DNA of 64,000 nt from G965250275 sp965250275 (lineage in GTDB: Bacteria; Pseudomonadota; Alphaproteobacteria; Rhodobacterales; Rhodobacteraceae). The notes beneath the pieces were generated by a model that was not told the origin of the DNA, searched no databases, and saw only the letters and a list, made by a program, of their open reading frames with translations. The stretch's first letter is position 1; each line of letters opens with the position of its first letter. The position numbers were made by a program, and so were the translations under genes. Below are positions 23,605 through 32,611 of this stretch, in pieces. Location: contig OZ252297.1 of the NCBI GenBank assembly GCA_965250275.1, positions 3,844,001-3,908,000 on the forward strand, in the 5' to 3' direction.

Positions 23605-24813
23605 TCAGACCGACAACCAGTCCGATGTTGGCGTGAACAGTTTGGTTTCGGTGGAGTACTGATAGACACGCCCGGTGCCGATCTTGTTGTTCTCCATCGA
23701 CACGTTGCCGCCGAAGAAGCCACCTGTGTCCCAGTCCGAAATGGCTGCCAGCGTCTCTGCGACGTTGTCCGGGGTCAGTTCGCGACCGGCCTCGGCGGTA
23801 TCGCGGAGCGCCTTCATAGCAATTTCCAGCGCGCACATGGTCTGCAACGCCCAGGTCGACATGTAGTTTTCCAGCGGCGTTCCAGCGAACAGTTCTTTGC
23901 TCAGCGCGGCGTATTGCTCGTACTTCGGTGCATTCTCACGGTCATAGAAGTACCGGTAGGGCATGACGCCCTGATAGCCCTCCAGGAACGGTCCGGCCTC
24001 GTTTGTGATCCGATCCGCGATCAGCTTCTCCATGCCCCAGAACGTGCCCTTGAATTTTGTCGGCAGTCCGAACTGACGTGCGCCGCCGATCAGTTGCGGC
24101 CAGACACCGGTCACGTATCCCTGAAGCAAGCAGTACTCTGCCTGGCTTTGCGCCAGCTTGGTCACGTGGGTCGGGATGTCCGCCCCTTGCGGCTTTGTGC
24201 TCTCTTCCAGAACGACCTCAAGGCCCAGTTCCTCGGCACGTGCCTTGCCCGCCGCGATGGGATCGCGGCCGAACTCGGTGTTGGAGAAGATGAAGGCAAC
24301 GGTCTTGCCACCCTCTGCGGCAATGTTCTGCAAAAGGATGTCAAACTGGTCTTCATAGGTTGGGCCAGCCAGATACTGGTATGGGTTCTCTGCCGGGTTG
24401 GCGAGTTCGGACGCGAAGGACGTCGAACCCATCACGCGTGCGTTGGCCCCCTTCAACTCCGGGGCGACGAGTTTCATGAAACCGGTGGAGTCGCCAAAGT
24501 AGCCGACCAGAGCGTCACCATGTGTGGCCAGGGCGCGCTGATAGTTCGCCAGGGCGTTCTGGGGCACGTAGCCTGAGTCCTCGGTCACGAATTTAATCGG
24601 CGTTCCGGCGATCCCGCCTTCGTCATTGAACATCTTCTGCGCCATGGCGAAGACCGGGGCGACAAGCTGTCCAGCAGTCGCAAACGGCCCCGTCAGAGGC
24701 AGCGACGCGCCCAGGATGTATTCCGCGGGCTGCGCACGCAGGATCATCGGCGTTCCGATGGCAGCTGTTGCTGCAGCCCCGGTGGCCAGAAATGTACGGC
24801 GGTTCAAAGTCAT
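23605..24813 (-). CDS. livK: ABC transporter substrate-binding protein (LivK-like), Tat signal
   Basis: 402 residues. The N-terminus MTLNRRTFLATGAAATAA is a twin-arginine signal with Ala-rich core, cleaving near LRAQPAEY. The body follows the Leu/Ile/Val-binding protein fold: YILGASLPLTGPFATAG, GGIAGTPIKFVTEDSGYVP, and VAFIFSNTEFGRD. It captures the substrate in the periplasm for LivHM. Ligand identity is not readable; the downstream acyl-CoA ligase suggests a carboxylate. The frame extends to 24861, but ATG 24813 with GGGAG upstream is the real start. Confidence 0.88.
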   Translation of the reverse strand: MTLNRRTFLATGAAATAAIGTPMILRAQPAEYILGASLPLTGPFATAGQLVAPVFAMAQKMFNDEGGIAGTPIKFVTEDSGYVPQNALANYQRALATHGDALVGYFGDSTGFMKLVAPELKGANARVMGSTSFASELANPAENPYQYLAGPTYEDQFDILLQNIAAEGGKTVAFIFSNTEFGRDPIAAGKARAEELGLEVVLEESTKPQGADIPTHVTKLAQSQAEYCLLQGYVTGVWPQLIGGARQFGLPTKFKGTFWGMEKLIADRITNEAGPFLEGYQGVMPYRYFYDRENAPKYEQYAALSKELFAGTPLENYMSTWALQTMCALEIAMKALRDTAEAGRELTPDNVAETLAAISDWDTGGFFGGNVSMENNKIGTGRVYQYSTETKLFTPTSDWLSV

Positions 24814-24847
24814 GTTTTTTTCTCCCTTAAAGTGTCGTTCTCGTAGG

Positions 24848-25918
24848 TTATCCGCGCGCAAACGGCCATCGGTTCACGGCGCGCAGCATGCGATCGGTGA
24901 TATGCGTGATGCCCAGCGGCTCCTTCAGCAAGAAAAAGACCAGCAGCGCGCCAAAGGCAATCTCCTGAAGCGGTGCGGAATATTGTGCCACTTCCAGCGA
25001 CCCACCGGTCGCAACGCCGAAGGTCACCTTGATGACTTCCGGGATCATCACGATGATGATCACGCCAAAGACCGGACCCATGGTGCGACCCATGCCCCCG
25101 ACAATCAGCGCGGCAACCAGCTCAAGTGACAGATCCAGTTCGAACTGCTCCGGCAAGATGCGGGCATAGAAGTATGCGAACATCGCTCCGGCCAGACCGC
25201 AATAGGCCGCCGAGATCGCGAAACTCAGCAGTTTGTAGCGCAGCAGCGAGATCCCCAGGATCTCTGCCGAATAGTCGCGGTCCCGGATCGCGATGAACGC
25301 CCGGCCAATCCGCGTACGGATCAGGTTTTGTGCCGCGAGCAAGGTCACAAACGCCAGCGCGGCAATCAGGACAAACATCTCGCGTTTGGTGTCCAGTACC
25401 CATCCAAAGAGGTTTGGTGCAGGTGTATTCACTCCAACCATACCGCCCGTCCAGGGCGCAAACACATCTTGCTCGATTAAGAAGATCACAATGAAGTTCG
25501 CGCTGAGCGTGGCGACCGCCAGATAGAGCCCCTTTACGCGCAAGGACGGCAAGCCCACCACAATCCCAATGGCCGCGGCAATTGCCACCGCAGCAGGCAC
25601 GGCAAAGAACGGCATGATGCCATCAGGGATCGTCCCGGCAAAGGCGTTGTGAAAGATCGTGGTCGCGTAGGCTCCAATGGCCACAAACGCCGCGTGCCCC
25701 AGCGAGACAAGCCCGGTGTAACCGGTCAGAACATTCACACCGACCACCGCGATCAGAAGGATGCCCATCTTGCAGGCGATCAGGATCAGGTAATCGTTGG
25801 CCGCGTAAGCAAAGAGAGCCAGGGCCACCATCGTGCCATAGACGAACGCCTGCTTGTAGGAGTTGTTCAGTACCCGCTCGTCGGCCGCGTAGGTGGCTTT
25901 GAGATTGCCGTTGATCAT
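24848..25918 (-). CDS. livM: Branched-chain-type ABC transporter permease (LivM-like)
   Basis: 356 residues with 8-10 hydrophobic helices. The diagnostic LivM segments are GYTGLVSLGHAAFVAIGAYA and the cytoplasmic coupling helix IRTRIGRAFIAIRDRDYSAE followed by LGISLLRYKLLSF. It forms the membrane channel with LivH. Its start overlaps the livH stop by 4 bp, so production is coupled. Confidence 0.92.
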   Translation of the reverse strand: MINGNLKATYAADERVLNNSYKQAFVYGTMVALALFAYAANDYLILIACKMGILLIAVVGVNVLTGYTGLVSLGHAAFVAIGAYATTIFHNAFAGTIPDGIMPFFAVPAAVAIAAAIGIVVGLPSLRVKGLYLAVATLSANFIVIFLIEQDVFAPWTGGMVGVNTPAPNLFGWVLDTKREMFVLIAALAFVTLLAAQNLIRTRIGRAFIAIRDRDYSAEILGISLLRYKLLSFAISAAYCGLAGAMFAYFYARILPEQFELDLSLELVAALIVGGMGRTMGPVFGVIIIVMIPEVIKVTFGVATGGSLEVAQYSAPLQEIAFGALLVFFLLKEPLGITHITDRMLRAVNRWPFARG

Positions 25919-26919
25919 ATCCGTTCAACCTCCGCCTGACCGAAGAGACCGTGTGGGCGCACGAGCAGAATGAGAAGGACCGCCACATAGGGTACGATCT
26001 CGGCCCAGTCTCCGCCCAGTTGCCATTGAGTCATCGCTTCCAGCACCCCGACGGCCAGCGCTGCGACGAACACGCCAATATAGCTGTCCAGCCCCCCCAT
26101 CAGCACTATCGCCAGCACCGAGAAGCCGAAGAGGCCCAAAGACGGCGAGATCCCGTTCCGGGTCGCCAGGATGGCGCCAGCGACCGCACCTGTCGTCGAG
26201 GCCAGAACCCAGGCGGCTGAAAAGACCTTGGGCACGGAAATCCCCATGGAGTAAGCGGTGGATTGATCCTCGGCCGTGGCCCGAATTGCAACGCCGGATT
26301 TGGTGTAGCGGACCATCAGCACAATCGCCGCGAAAATCAGCAAGGCAATGATCATGTTCACAAGGTCAGCGCCGAACAGGAAGATCGGTGTTCCGAAAAG
26401 GTCAAACCGGATCGGCGTGTTCGGTGCGATGTGCGGTACAAAATCCGCGTCAGCTGTCCAGATCAGCGAAGCGGACCCCGACAGGATCGAAATCAGCCCC
26501 ACCGTGACCATGATCATCGCGAACACAGACTGCCCCATCAGCGGTCGCATCAGCGTGCGCTCGATCACGCGGCCCAGAATCGCGTTGCAGACCAGGGCGC
26601 CGGCAATGCCGAACAGGATCCGGGGCAGGTTTGCCACCCAATCAAGCACCGCCCCCATCGGTGAGAACATATCCAGGCCAGCCCGCATTTCGACCATCCA
26701 CGCGGGCTGCCAACTGGCCAGCCACGCCGGCGCCCACTCCATTCCCGGAATGATCACCGCAAAGGTGTAGTAGAAGTAAGCGCCGAACATGATCAGGTAA
26801 CCATGCGCGAAGTTGACCACCTTGGTGGCCTTGTAGACCGACACGATGCCAACGGCGATGAGCGCGTAGATCGCCCCTGCCATCAGCCCGTTAATTGCAA
26901 ATTGCGCGAACTGTCCCAT
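25915..26919 (-). CDS. livH: Branched-chain-type ABC transporter permease (LivH-like)
   Basis: 334 residues, about eight hydrophobic helices. LivH landmarks are GAIYALIAVGIVSVYKATKV with VNFAHGYLIMFGAY near the N-terminus, and the coupling segment RYTKSGVAIRATAEDQSTAY. It is the partner channel of LivM. The livG stop and livH start share one base (TGATG). Confidence 0.92.
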   Translation of the reverse strand: MGQFAQFAINGLMAGAIYALIAVGIVSVYKATKVVNFAHGYLIMFGAYFYYTFAVIIPGMEWAPAWLASWQPAWMVEMRAGLDMFSPMGAVLDWVANLPRILFGIAGALVCNAILGRVIERTLMRPLMGQSVFAMIMVTVGLISILSGSASLIWTADADFVPHIAPNTPIRFDLFGTPIFLFGADLVNMIIALLIFAAIVLMVRYTKSGVAIRATAEDQSTAYSMGISVPKVFSAAWVLASTTGAVAGAILATRNGISPSLGLFGFSVLAIVLMGGLDSYIGVFVAALAVGVLEAMTQWQLGGDWAEIVPYVAVLLILLVRPHGLFGQAEVERI

Positions 26920-27680
26920 CAGGCTGCGGCTCCCAGATAAGCTTCGATGACGTCTTGATTGCCGCTGACCTCTTGCGGTGTGCCGCTGGCAATCTGCTGG
27001 CCGAAGTTAAGCACCACGATGTGGCTGCAGATATCCATGACCATATGCATGTCGTGTTCGACCAAAAGCACGGTGGTCCCGAACGCCTCCTGCACATCGA
27101 GGATGAAACGAGCCATATCGGCCGTTTCCTCGCGGTTCATGCCCGCAACCGGATCGTCGAGCAGCAGAACCTGCGGGTTCATGGCCAGCGCCCGACCCAG
27201 TTCCACACGCTTCTGCAAACCATAGGGGAGCATGGTGATCCGGTATTTGCGGATATGATCAATCTCCAGAAAATCGATCACGCGCTCTTCCAGATCCCGG
27301 CGCAGTTCAAGTTCCTCGCGCTGCGCCGCTCCGAAATAGCGAAACGCCTGCCAGACGTTTGTTTTCAAACGCGAATGCGCGCCGAGTTTGATGTTGTCCA
27401 GAACGGTCATTCCGCGAAACAGGGCAATGTTCTGAAAGGTGCGCGCAATCCCAAGTCCTGCGCGCTTGTCGGGCGACATATGAGTGATGTCACGGCCATC
27501 GTATGTGACGCTGCCCCGGTCCGGGGAATAGAAGCCAGATATCGCGTTGAAAAGAGAGGTTTTGCCCGCGCCGTTGGGGCCGATCACACCCGTGATTTCA
27601 CCGGGCTTGGCCTCGAAGCTGATCCCCTGAAGCGCTTTGATTCCGCCAAATGACAGATGCAGATCGTCGATCTTCAGCAT
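26919..27680 (-). CDS. livG: Branched-chain-type ABC transporter ATP-binding protein (LivG-like)
   Basis: 253 residues. Walker A is GPNGAGKTSLFN and Walker B is VLLLDDPVAGMN; the signature is replaced by MLPYGLQKRVELGRAL, the LPYG-type signature usual in LivG. It is the first gene of the unit. The frame is open to 27809, but ATG 27680 (MLKIDDLHLSFGG) matches the family and follows GAGGG; the longer N-terminus is not typical. Confidence 0.9.
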   Translation of the reverse strand: MLKIDDLHLSFGGIKALQGISFEAKPGEITGVIGPNGAGKTSLFNAISGFYSPDRGSVTYDGRDITHMSPDKRAGLGIARTFQNIALFRGMTVLDNIKLGAHSRLKTNVWQAFRYFGAAQREELELRRDLEERVIDFLEIDHIRKYRITMLPYGLQKRVELGRALAMNPQVLLLDDPVAGMNREETADMARFILDVQEAFGTTVLLVEHDMHMVMDICSHIVVLNFGQQIASGTPQEVSGNQDVIEAYLGAAA

Positions 27681-28018
27681 GGTCGAAGGACCCTCTGTTC
27701 CCGCACCTCCAATTGGCATGCTGTCGTTTCCGGACCGCCGGAAACCACTCCAAATGCCAATCTGACCGTGTGCGGCCCCCCTTTTGCCAACCTCGCAAAT
27801 CACAACCAAATCTTGGCCGGAAACTGCGCTGCGGCATACTCGGGCCTGTACTTACACTGCTTTGCAGTTGCCGCAATGGCGAGACGCCCGCCCACGCGCA
27901 AAAAAACAACCGCAACGTGCAGTGGGATGGCGCCGTATTTATGCAGAAAATTTATGCTTTTCAGAACGTTACACTGAGATAGCCGGCAACACACGTAACG
28001 CTGCGTCAAATCTCAGCG
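27681..28018 (-). promoter_or_regulatory. 338-bp upstream region of the liv operon
   Basis: The interval lies after hisG and before livG, both on the minus strand. It contains no convincing gene. A plausible minus-strand promoter is TTGCGG (27876-27871), 16 bases, TAAGTA (27854-27849), with the palindrome at 27856-27868 lying between the two boxes. The remainder, 27880-28018, is AT-richer and shows no strong structure. Confidence 0.4.
27857..27867. promoter_or_regulatory. CTGC-N3-GCAG palindrome (possible PhaR-type operator)
   Basis: CTGCTTTGCAG, extended to ACTGCTTTGCAGT, is a perfect inverted repeat. CTGC-N3-GCAG is the form reported for the polyhydroxyalkanoate regulator PhaR of Paracoccus. 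It sits between the candidate -35 and -10 of the liv operon, a repressor position. Control of an acid-uptake and acyl-CoA synthetase operon by a carbon-storage regulator would make sense, but this rests on one site. Confidence 0.35.
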
Positions 28019-28711
28019 TCACAAACCCAACTGCTTTGTCAGGGCACTCAACGTGGCCTGTTCGTCCGGCGCAAGGCTCGCGACCTGACTGCGCCAGAGG
28101 GTGGCCTGTGACCGCAGGATCACGCCGTCAGACAGCGGTTTGAGGTGGTTGGCGCGCAAAGTGTCGCCGGTCGAAGTGATGTCGGCAATCGCCTCAGCCG
28201 TCTCGTTCTTAACGGTGCCCTCGGTCGCGCCCTGACTGTCGACCAACTCGTAATCCGCCACGCCGCCGTCGGTGAGGAACTCGCGCACCAGGCGATGATA
28301 CTTGGTCGCAATCCGCAGCCGGAACCCGTGCCGCGCACGGAACGCGGCAGCAACCGCGTCAAGGTCATCCAGAGTGTCTACGTCGATCCAGACTTGCGGC
28401 ACGGCCAGCACCAGATCGGCGTGACCGAACCCCAAGGGCTCCAACTCTTCCAACTCATGCTGCCAGCGCGCAAGCTTTTCGTGCACCAGATCCGTGCCCG
28501 TGACCCCAAGGTGAAGCCGACCCGCCGCCAGTTCGCGCGGGATCTCGCCTGCGGACAACAAGACCAGCGAAACACCGTCCAGGCCTTGCACCGCCCCGGC
28601 ATACTCGCGCTCTGAACCAACCCGTGACAGCGTAAGTCCGCGCCGCTCGAACCAGGAAAAGGTCTTTTCCATGAGCCGGCCTTTGGAAGGGACCCCCAGC
28701 TTCACACTCAT
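28019..28711 (-). CDS. hisG: ATP phosphoribosyltransferase catalytic subunit (short form)
   Basis: 230 residues, the short HisG type that lacks the C-terminal regulatory domain and needs HisZ. It opens VKLGVPSKGRLMEKT and has GVSLVLLSAGEIPRELA, HLGVTGTDLV and ATKYHRLVREFL. The C-terminal ELVDSQGATEGTVKNETAEA holds the PRPP-binding region. It catalyses the first step of histidine synthesis. It overlaps hisZ by 4 bp (ATGA), and GGAGG lies within the end of hisZ. No strong terminator is seen after it. Confidence 0.93.
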   Translation of the reverse strand: MSVKLGVPSKGRLMEKTFSWFERRGLTLSRVGSEREYAGAVQGLDGVSLVLLSAGEIPRELAAGRLHLGVTGTDLVHEKLARWQHELEELEPLGFGHADLVLAVPQVWIDVDTLDDLDAVAAAFRARHGFRLRIATKYHRLVREFLTDGGVADYELVDSQGATEGTVKNETAEAIADITSTGDTLRANHLKPLSDGVILRSQATLWRSQVASLAPDEQATLSALTKQLGL

Positions 28712-29793
28712 TTGCCCGCCTCCAGTTCGACGAGCAGGCCAGGTCTCAGAACCCCACCCACCGCGGGAATCTCAGCGCCTTTCCCCAGAACCCGGGTCAG
28801 GGCGTCATAGCGCCCGCCCGTTGCAACGGGTGGCAGGTCCGGGCGCCGTTCAGCGTAGAACCCGAAGACAAACCCGTCGTAATACTCCATCGACGTGCGG
28901 CCATAGCTGGCTTCGAAATCCAGGGCATCAACGTCGACGCCCCGTGCGGCTAGCGCCTCGGTCCGGGCCTGCAGCCGATCCAGCGCCGGCTGGATTGACG
29001 GTAGATCGACCGCAATGTCGCGCAGTTGTTCAAGCGCGAACGGCACGGTTTCGCGGACGGCCAGCAGCGCTTCCAGCGCGGTCAGTTCACGTTCCGACAA
29101 AGCTGGTGCTGCCGCATCCTCACGCAGCGCGGTGATGCGCTCGGCCACCTCTGAAGGACCGCGCAGTCCAATCTGAGGCGCCTCCGGAACAATGGGGGCT
29201 CGGGTGGCCAGAAGCGCGGCGCGGCTTTCGGGCACCGGCGAGCGGCCCGCGTAGCGCTCCAGCAGGGCCCGGAAACGACGCGGCCGCCAGATGTGCCGAC
29301 GCAGCGCTGCGATGCGCCGGTCAGTGGTGCGCAGCCCCTCAACAGCGGCTTTCAGAATGCCGATATCCCCTGTGGCCGCGCGCAGGTCGACACCTTTGAG
29401 GCAATCCGCAATCAGTGCAAAGACCTCCGCGTCCGAAGCCGCCGGATTGCTGCGGTCGAAGACCTCGTACCCGACCTGAAGGTACTCACTGGCGCGATCG
29501 GGGTCGTGTTCCTGTCGGCGGAACACCTCGCCGGCATAGGTGTAGCGCGCAGGCTCCGCCCCACCCTCCATATGCATCTGAACCACAGGCACCGTAAAAT
29601 CGGGGCGCAGCATCTGTTCGCCGCGCAAGGCGTCCGACGTCACATAGGCGCGCGCGCGGATATCCTCGCCGTAGAGCTCCAGCAAAGTGTCAGCGGATTG
29701 CAGAATGGGCGGCTCAACCGCAACGGCACCGCTTTCCTCGAACCGGGCGCGCAGTGCTGCAGCGCGGGCCCTGACCTGGGTCCGCGATGCCAT
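28708..29793 (-). CDS. hisZ: ATP phosphoribosyltransferase regulatory subunit
   Basis: 361 residues, resembling a class II histidyl-tRNA synthetase core without the anticodon-binding domain. Visible are EPPILQSADTLLELYGEDIR, LRPDFTVPVVQMH, RYTYAGEVFRRQEHDPDRAS and the GGRYDALTRVLGKG motif. HisZ proteins form the hetero-octamer with short HisG and confer histidine feedback. The gene overlaps hisG downstream by 4 bp and hisS upstream by one base (TGATG), so the three are one unit. Confidence 0.92.
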   Translation of the reverse strand: MASRTQVRARAAALRARFEESGAVAVEPPILQSADTLLELYGEDIRARAYVTSDALRGEQMLRPDFTVPVVQMHMEGGAEPARYTYAGEVFRRQEHDPDRASEYLQVGYEVFDRSNPAASDAEVFALIADCLKGVDLRAATGDIGILKAAVEGLRTTDRRIAALRRHIWRPRRFRALLERYAGRSPVPESRAALLATRAPIVPEAPQIGLRGPSEVAERITALREDAAAPALSERELTALEALLAVRETVPFALEQLRDIAVDLPSIQPALDRLQARTEALAARGVDVDALDFEASYGRTSMEYYDGFVFGFYAERRPDLPPVATGGRYDALTRVLGKGAEIPAVGGVLRPGLLVELEAGK

Positions 29794-31385
29794 CAGCTAT
29801 AGCCGCCCTTTGCATCCAGCAGATTGTGCGCAGCAAGGATTTCACTCACCTTTGAAACCACCTGATCGCGCGCAACCTCGAACTGGCTGGGCCGTTCTTT
29901 CCATTCTTCCAGCGTGGCCTCTTGAGCGATCTGGGCGCCAAGGATCAGGTCCTTGACCTGCACGACACCGCGCCCATGTTCATCCGCACCTTCGATCAAT
30001 GCGACGGGACTGCCCCGGCGATCCGCATACTTGAGCTGATTGCCGAAATTCTTGGGGTTGCCCAGATAGACCTCGGCCCGGATGCCAGCCTTGCGCAATT
30101 CGGTGACCATCGCCTGATAGTCGCCCATGCGCTCGCGATCCATCACGGTGACAACCACCGGGCCGCTGGTTTGCGCGGAGTGGCGTCCCTTTTCCTGCAG
30201 CGCCGCTAGAAGCCGGTCGACGCCAATGGAAATGCCCGTCGCAGGGACTTCCTGACCGGTGAAGCGTTTGACCAGATCATCATACCGCCCGCCGCCCGCG
30301 ACGGAGCCGAACTGCCGCTTGCGGCCTTTCTCATCGAGGATGTCAAAGGTCAGCTCTGCTTCGTAGACTGGACCAGTGTAATACCCAAGGCCGCGCACGA
30401 CAGACGGGTCGATGACGATGCGATCAGGACCGTAGCCTTGAGCAGTTAAGAGGCGGCTAATCTGAAGAAGCTCATCAACACCTTCTGCACCCTGTCGACT
30501 ACCGCCAACAAGAACATATAAGCGATCCACGATGTAATCATTCCATGCGTCGCTTGTGAAGACCATTAACCCTTGTTTCTCCACTCTAGCGCGAGAGGCG
30601 GAGTCGTCTTCCAAATACGTTTTTTTGATATCTGCGAATTCCTTGCCGAGAGTGAGGAAATTGACAACGATATCAGCTTGAGAGCCATGTAGTCCCACCC
30701 CATCAATGTAGGCACCTGAGGCATCAAGTCGCCCCTCGCCCAGCAGCTCTCTAACACCCTCTGCACCCACCTTGTCGAACTTGTCGATGGTGCGCAGAAC
30801 GGCCGCGCGCTGGTCTTCCTCGTCCAGACCCATCGTCTCCAGAACGCCGTTCAAAACTTTCCGATTGTTCACCCGGATCAGATAGTCGCCGCGCGGGATG
30901 CCGACCTCTTCCAATGTGTCTGCCAGCATGGCGCAGATCTCAGCGTCTGCCGCCATGGAGGCACTCCCCACGGTGTCGGCATCGCATTGATAGAACTGCC
31001 GAAACCGGCCCGGTCCGGGTTTTTCATTGCGCCAGACCGGCCCCATGGCGAAACGGCGATAGGGGGTCGGCAAATCGTTGCGATGCTGGGCATAGACCCT
31101 CGCCAGCGGCGCCGTCAGATCATAACGCAGCGCGAGCCAGTCGCCCTCGTCCTCCTGCCACGCAAACACCCCTTCGTTGGGACGATCCACGTCCGGCAGG
31201 AACTTGCCCAGCGCCTCAACCGTCTCCACAGCCGAGGACTCCAGCGCGTCAAACCCATACCGATGATACACCCCCGCGATGGTTTGCAACATTTCGCGCC
31301 GAAGCGTGACCTCGGCGCCGAAGTAATCCCGAAACCCCTTTGGGGTCACGGCCTTGGGGCGCGGTTGTTTCTTGGATTTGGCCAT
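29793..31385 (-). CDS. hisS: Histidyl-tRNA synthetase
   Basis: 530 residues. Class II motifs are present: RDYFGAEVTLRREMLQ, LRYDLTAPLARVYAQH, MGPVWRNEKPGPGRFRQFYQ (motif 2), DPSVVRGLGYYTGPVYE, and SVAGGGRYDDLVKRF with GISIGVDRLLAAL (motif 3). A C-terminal anticodon-binding domain follows. The frame is open to 31595, but ATG 31385 (MAKSKKQPRP) has AGGAGG five bases upstream. Bases of about 30440-30770 (roughly residues 205-315) have GC near 48% against about 60% on either side, and the encoded stretch around KKTYLEDDSASRARVEKQ looks unlike usual alphaproteobacterial HisS. This suggests an imported segment. Confidence 0.95.
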   Translation of the reverse strand: MAKSKKQPRPKAVTPKGFRDYFGAEVTLRREMLQTIAGVYHRYGFDALESSAVETVEALGKFLPDVDRPNEGVFAWQEDEGDWLALRYDLTAPLARVYAQHRNDLPTPYRRFAMGPVWRNEKPGPGRFRQFYQCDADTVGSASMAADAEICAMLADTLEEVGIPRGDYLIRVNNRKVLNGVLETMGLDEEDQRAAVLRTIDKFDKVGAEGVRELLGEGRLDASGAYIDGVGLHGSQADIVVNFLTLGKEFADIKKTYLEDDSASRARVEKQGLMVFTSDAWNDYIVDRLYVLVGGSRQGAEGVDELLQISRLLTAQGYGPDRIVIDPSVVRGLGYYTGPVYEAELTFDILDEKGRKRQFGSVAGGGRYDDLVKRFTGQEVPATGISIGVDRLLAALQEKGRHSAQTSGPVVVTVMDRERMGDYQAMVTELRKAGIRAEVYLGNPKNFGNQLKYADRRGSPVALIEGADEHGRGVVQVKDLILGAQIAQEATLEEWKERPSQFEVARDQVVSKVSEILAAHNLLDAKGGYS

Positions 31386-31498
31386 CGCGGCCTCCTGAGG
31401 GGCAGTGTCGATGCGCGGTCTAGCCCACGCGCCGCACCGGGGCAAGCCGGTGAGCCAGCCCATCGCAAGGCGGTCCTTATGACGCGGATCGATCCCGC

Positions 31499-32302
31499 TC
31501 AGATATCCGAGAAATCGCCGGAACGCCCCTTGCCGGATGCAAATCGGGCGGCGCCGGCGCGGCCTTCTTGCGCGAACACCGCGACCGAGCGCCATTCACG
31601 GCGCAGTGCCATCGCGAGATCCGATGGGGAGAGACGCGCAGACAGGAAATCCGCGCGCAGACACGCCTGGGGAAAGCGGATCAGATCATGTGCCAGCGCG
31701 AGCGCGGTCTCCAGCGCGGCCCCCTTGGCACAGATGCGATCGGCCAACCCGATGGACATGGCCTCTGTCGCGCCAACGCCACGCCCGGTGAGGATCAGAT
31801 CATTGGCCCGCCCCTGCCCCAGCAGCCGGGGCAGACGGACCGTGCCGCCGTCAATCAGGGGCACACCCCAGCGACGGCAGTAGACGCCTGCTTCCGCCCC
31901 TTCGGCCATCACGCGCATGTCACACCATGCGGCAAGCTCCAGACCACCCGCGACGGCAGGACCCTCGATGGCCGCGACAACGGGTTTTCTCAACATCAGC
32001 CGAGATGGTCCCATCGGACCGGGCAGCGGAACCGCCATCGGATCGGTCCAGTCGGATGGAATGTCCAGGGACCCGATCCAGGCGTCGGCGCTGCCATCCG
32101 CGGCCGCCGACAAGTCAAACCCGGCGCAGAAGGCGCCATCCCGACCTGTCAGCACGCCGACATCAACGTCCGGATCGGCGTCAAACGCGAGGAACGCCTC
32201 AAAAAGCGCGCGGGCTGTGTCCGGGTTTACGGCGTTGCGGCGTTCCGGGCGGCAGATCGTGATCAACCGCACCCGTCCCTGTGTTTCGATTGAAATCGTC
32301 AT
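31499..32302 (-). CDS. Crotonase (enoyl-CoA hydratase/isomerase) family protein
   Basis: 267 residues. The crotonase fold is marked by ICRPERRNAVNPDTARALFE, GVLTGRDGAFCAGFDLSAAA (first oxyanion-hole segment) and KPVVAAIEGPAVAGGLELAA (second), then VPLIDGGTVRLPRLLGQ. The acyl-CoA substrate and reaction (hydration, isomerisation or cleavage) cannot be told. GGAGG precedes ATG 32302. It is co-directional with hisS but 113 bp upstream of it, so probably independent. Confidence 0.85.
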   Translation of the reverse strand: MTISIETQGRVRLITICRPERRNAVNPDTARALFEAFLAFDADPDVDVGVLTGRDGAFCAGFDLSAAADGSADAWIGSLDIPSDWTDPMAVPLPGPMGPSRLMLRKPVVAAIEGPAVAGGLELAAWCDMRVMAEGAEAGVYCRRWGVPLIDGGTVRLPRLLGQGRANDLILTGRGVGATEAMSIGLADRICAKGAALETALALAHDLIRFPQACLRADFLSARLSPSDLAMALRREWRSVAVFAQEGRAGAARFASGKGRSGDFSDI

Positions 32303-32403
32303 ATCGGCCTCCCTTCCAATTGCGCAGCCAGACTGGCGCCAAAGCCCATTGGCCCAAGCTCTGGACAGGTGTATGCCGGCCCAGACAGCGGGGCGGGACA
32401 GCT

Positions 32404-32598
32404 ATGCAACATCTGGAAGAGAAAATCGCACATATGACCAAGATGGTCGATGAGTTGAGCGAAGTGATCGCCCGTCAGCAATCCGAAATCGACGTGCTGA
32501 CCCGGAAGGTTGCCATGTTGATGCAACGAGAAGCCGAACGCGAAGCGCAAGGCGGAGGCAGCGTGGTGTTGGGCGACGAGCGCCCACCGCATTATTGA
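32404..32598 (+). CDS. slyX: SlyX family protein
   Basis: 64 residues, mostly a predicted coiled coil (LEEKIAHMTKMVDELSEVIA then RQQSEIDVLTRKVAMLM). It ends RPPHY, the near-invariant C-terminal PPHY of SlyX proteins. The function is unknown. ATG 32404 gives the normal length; the frame is open further upstream to 32281. It is convergent with dnaE (14 bp gap) and divergent from the crotonase gene. Confidence 0.85.
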   Translation: MQHLEEKIAHMTKMVDELSEVIARQQSEIDVLTRKVAMLMQREAEREAQGGGSVVLGDERPPHY

Positions 32599-32611
32599 TG
32601 CGCCGCCCGCA

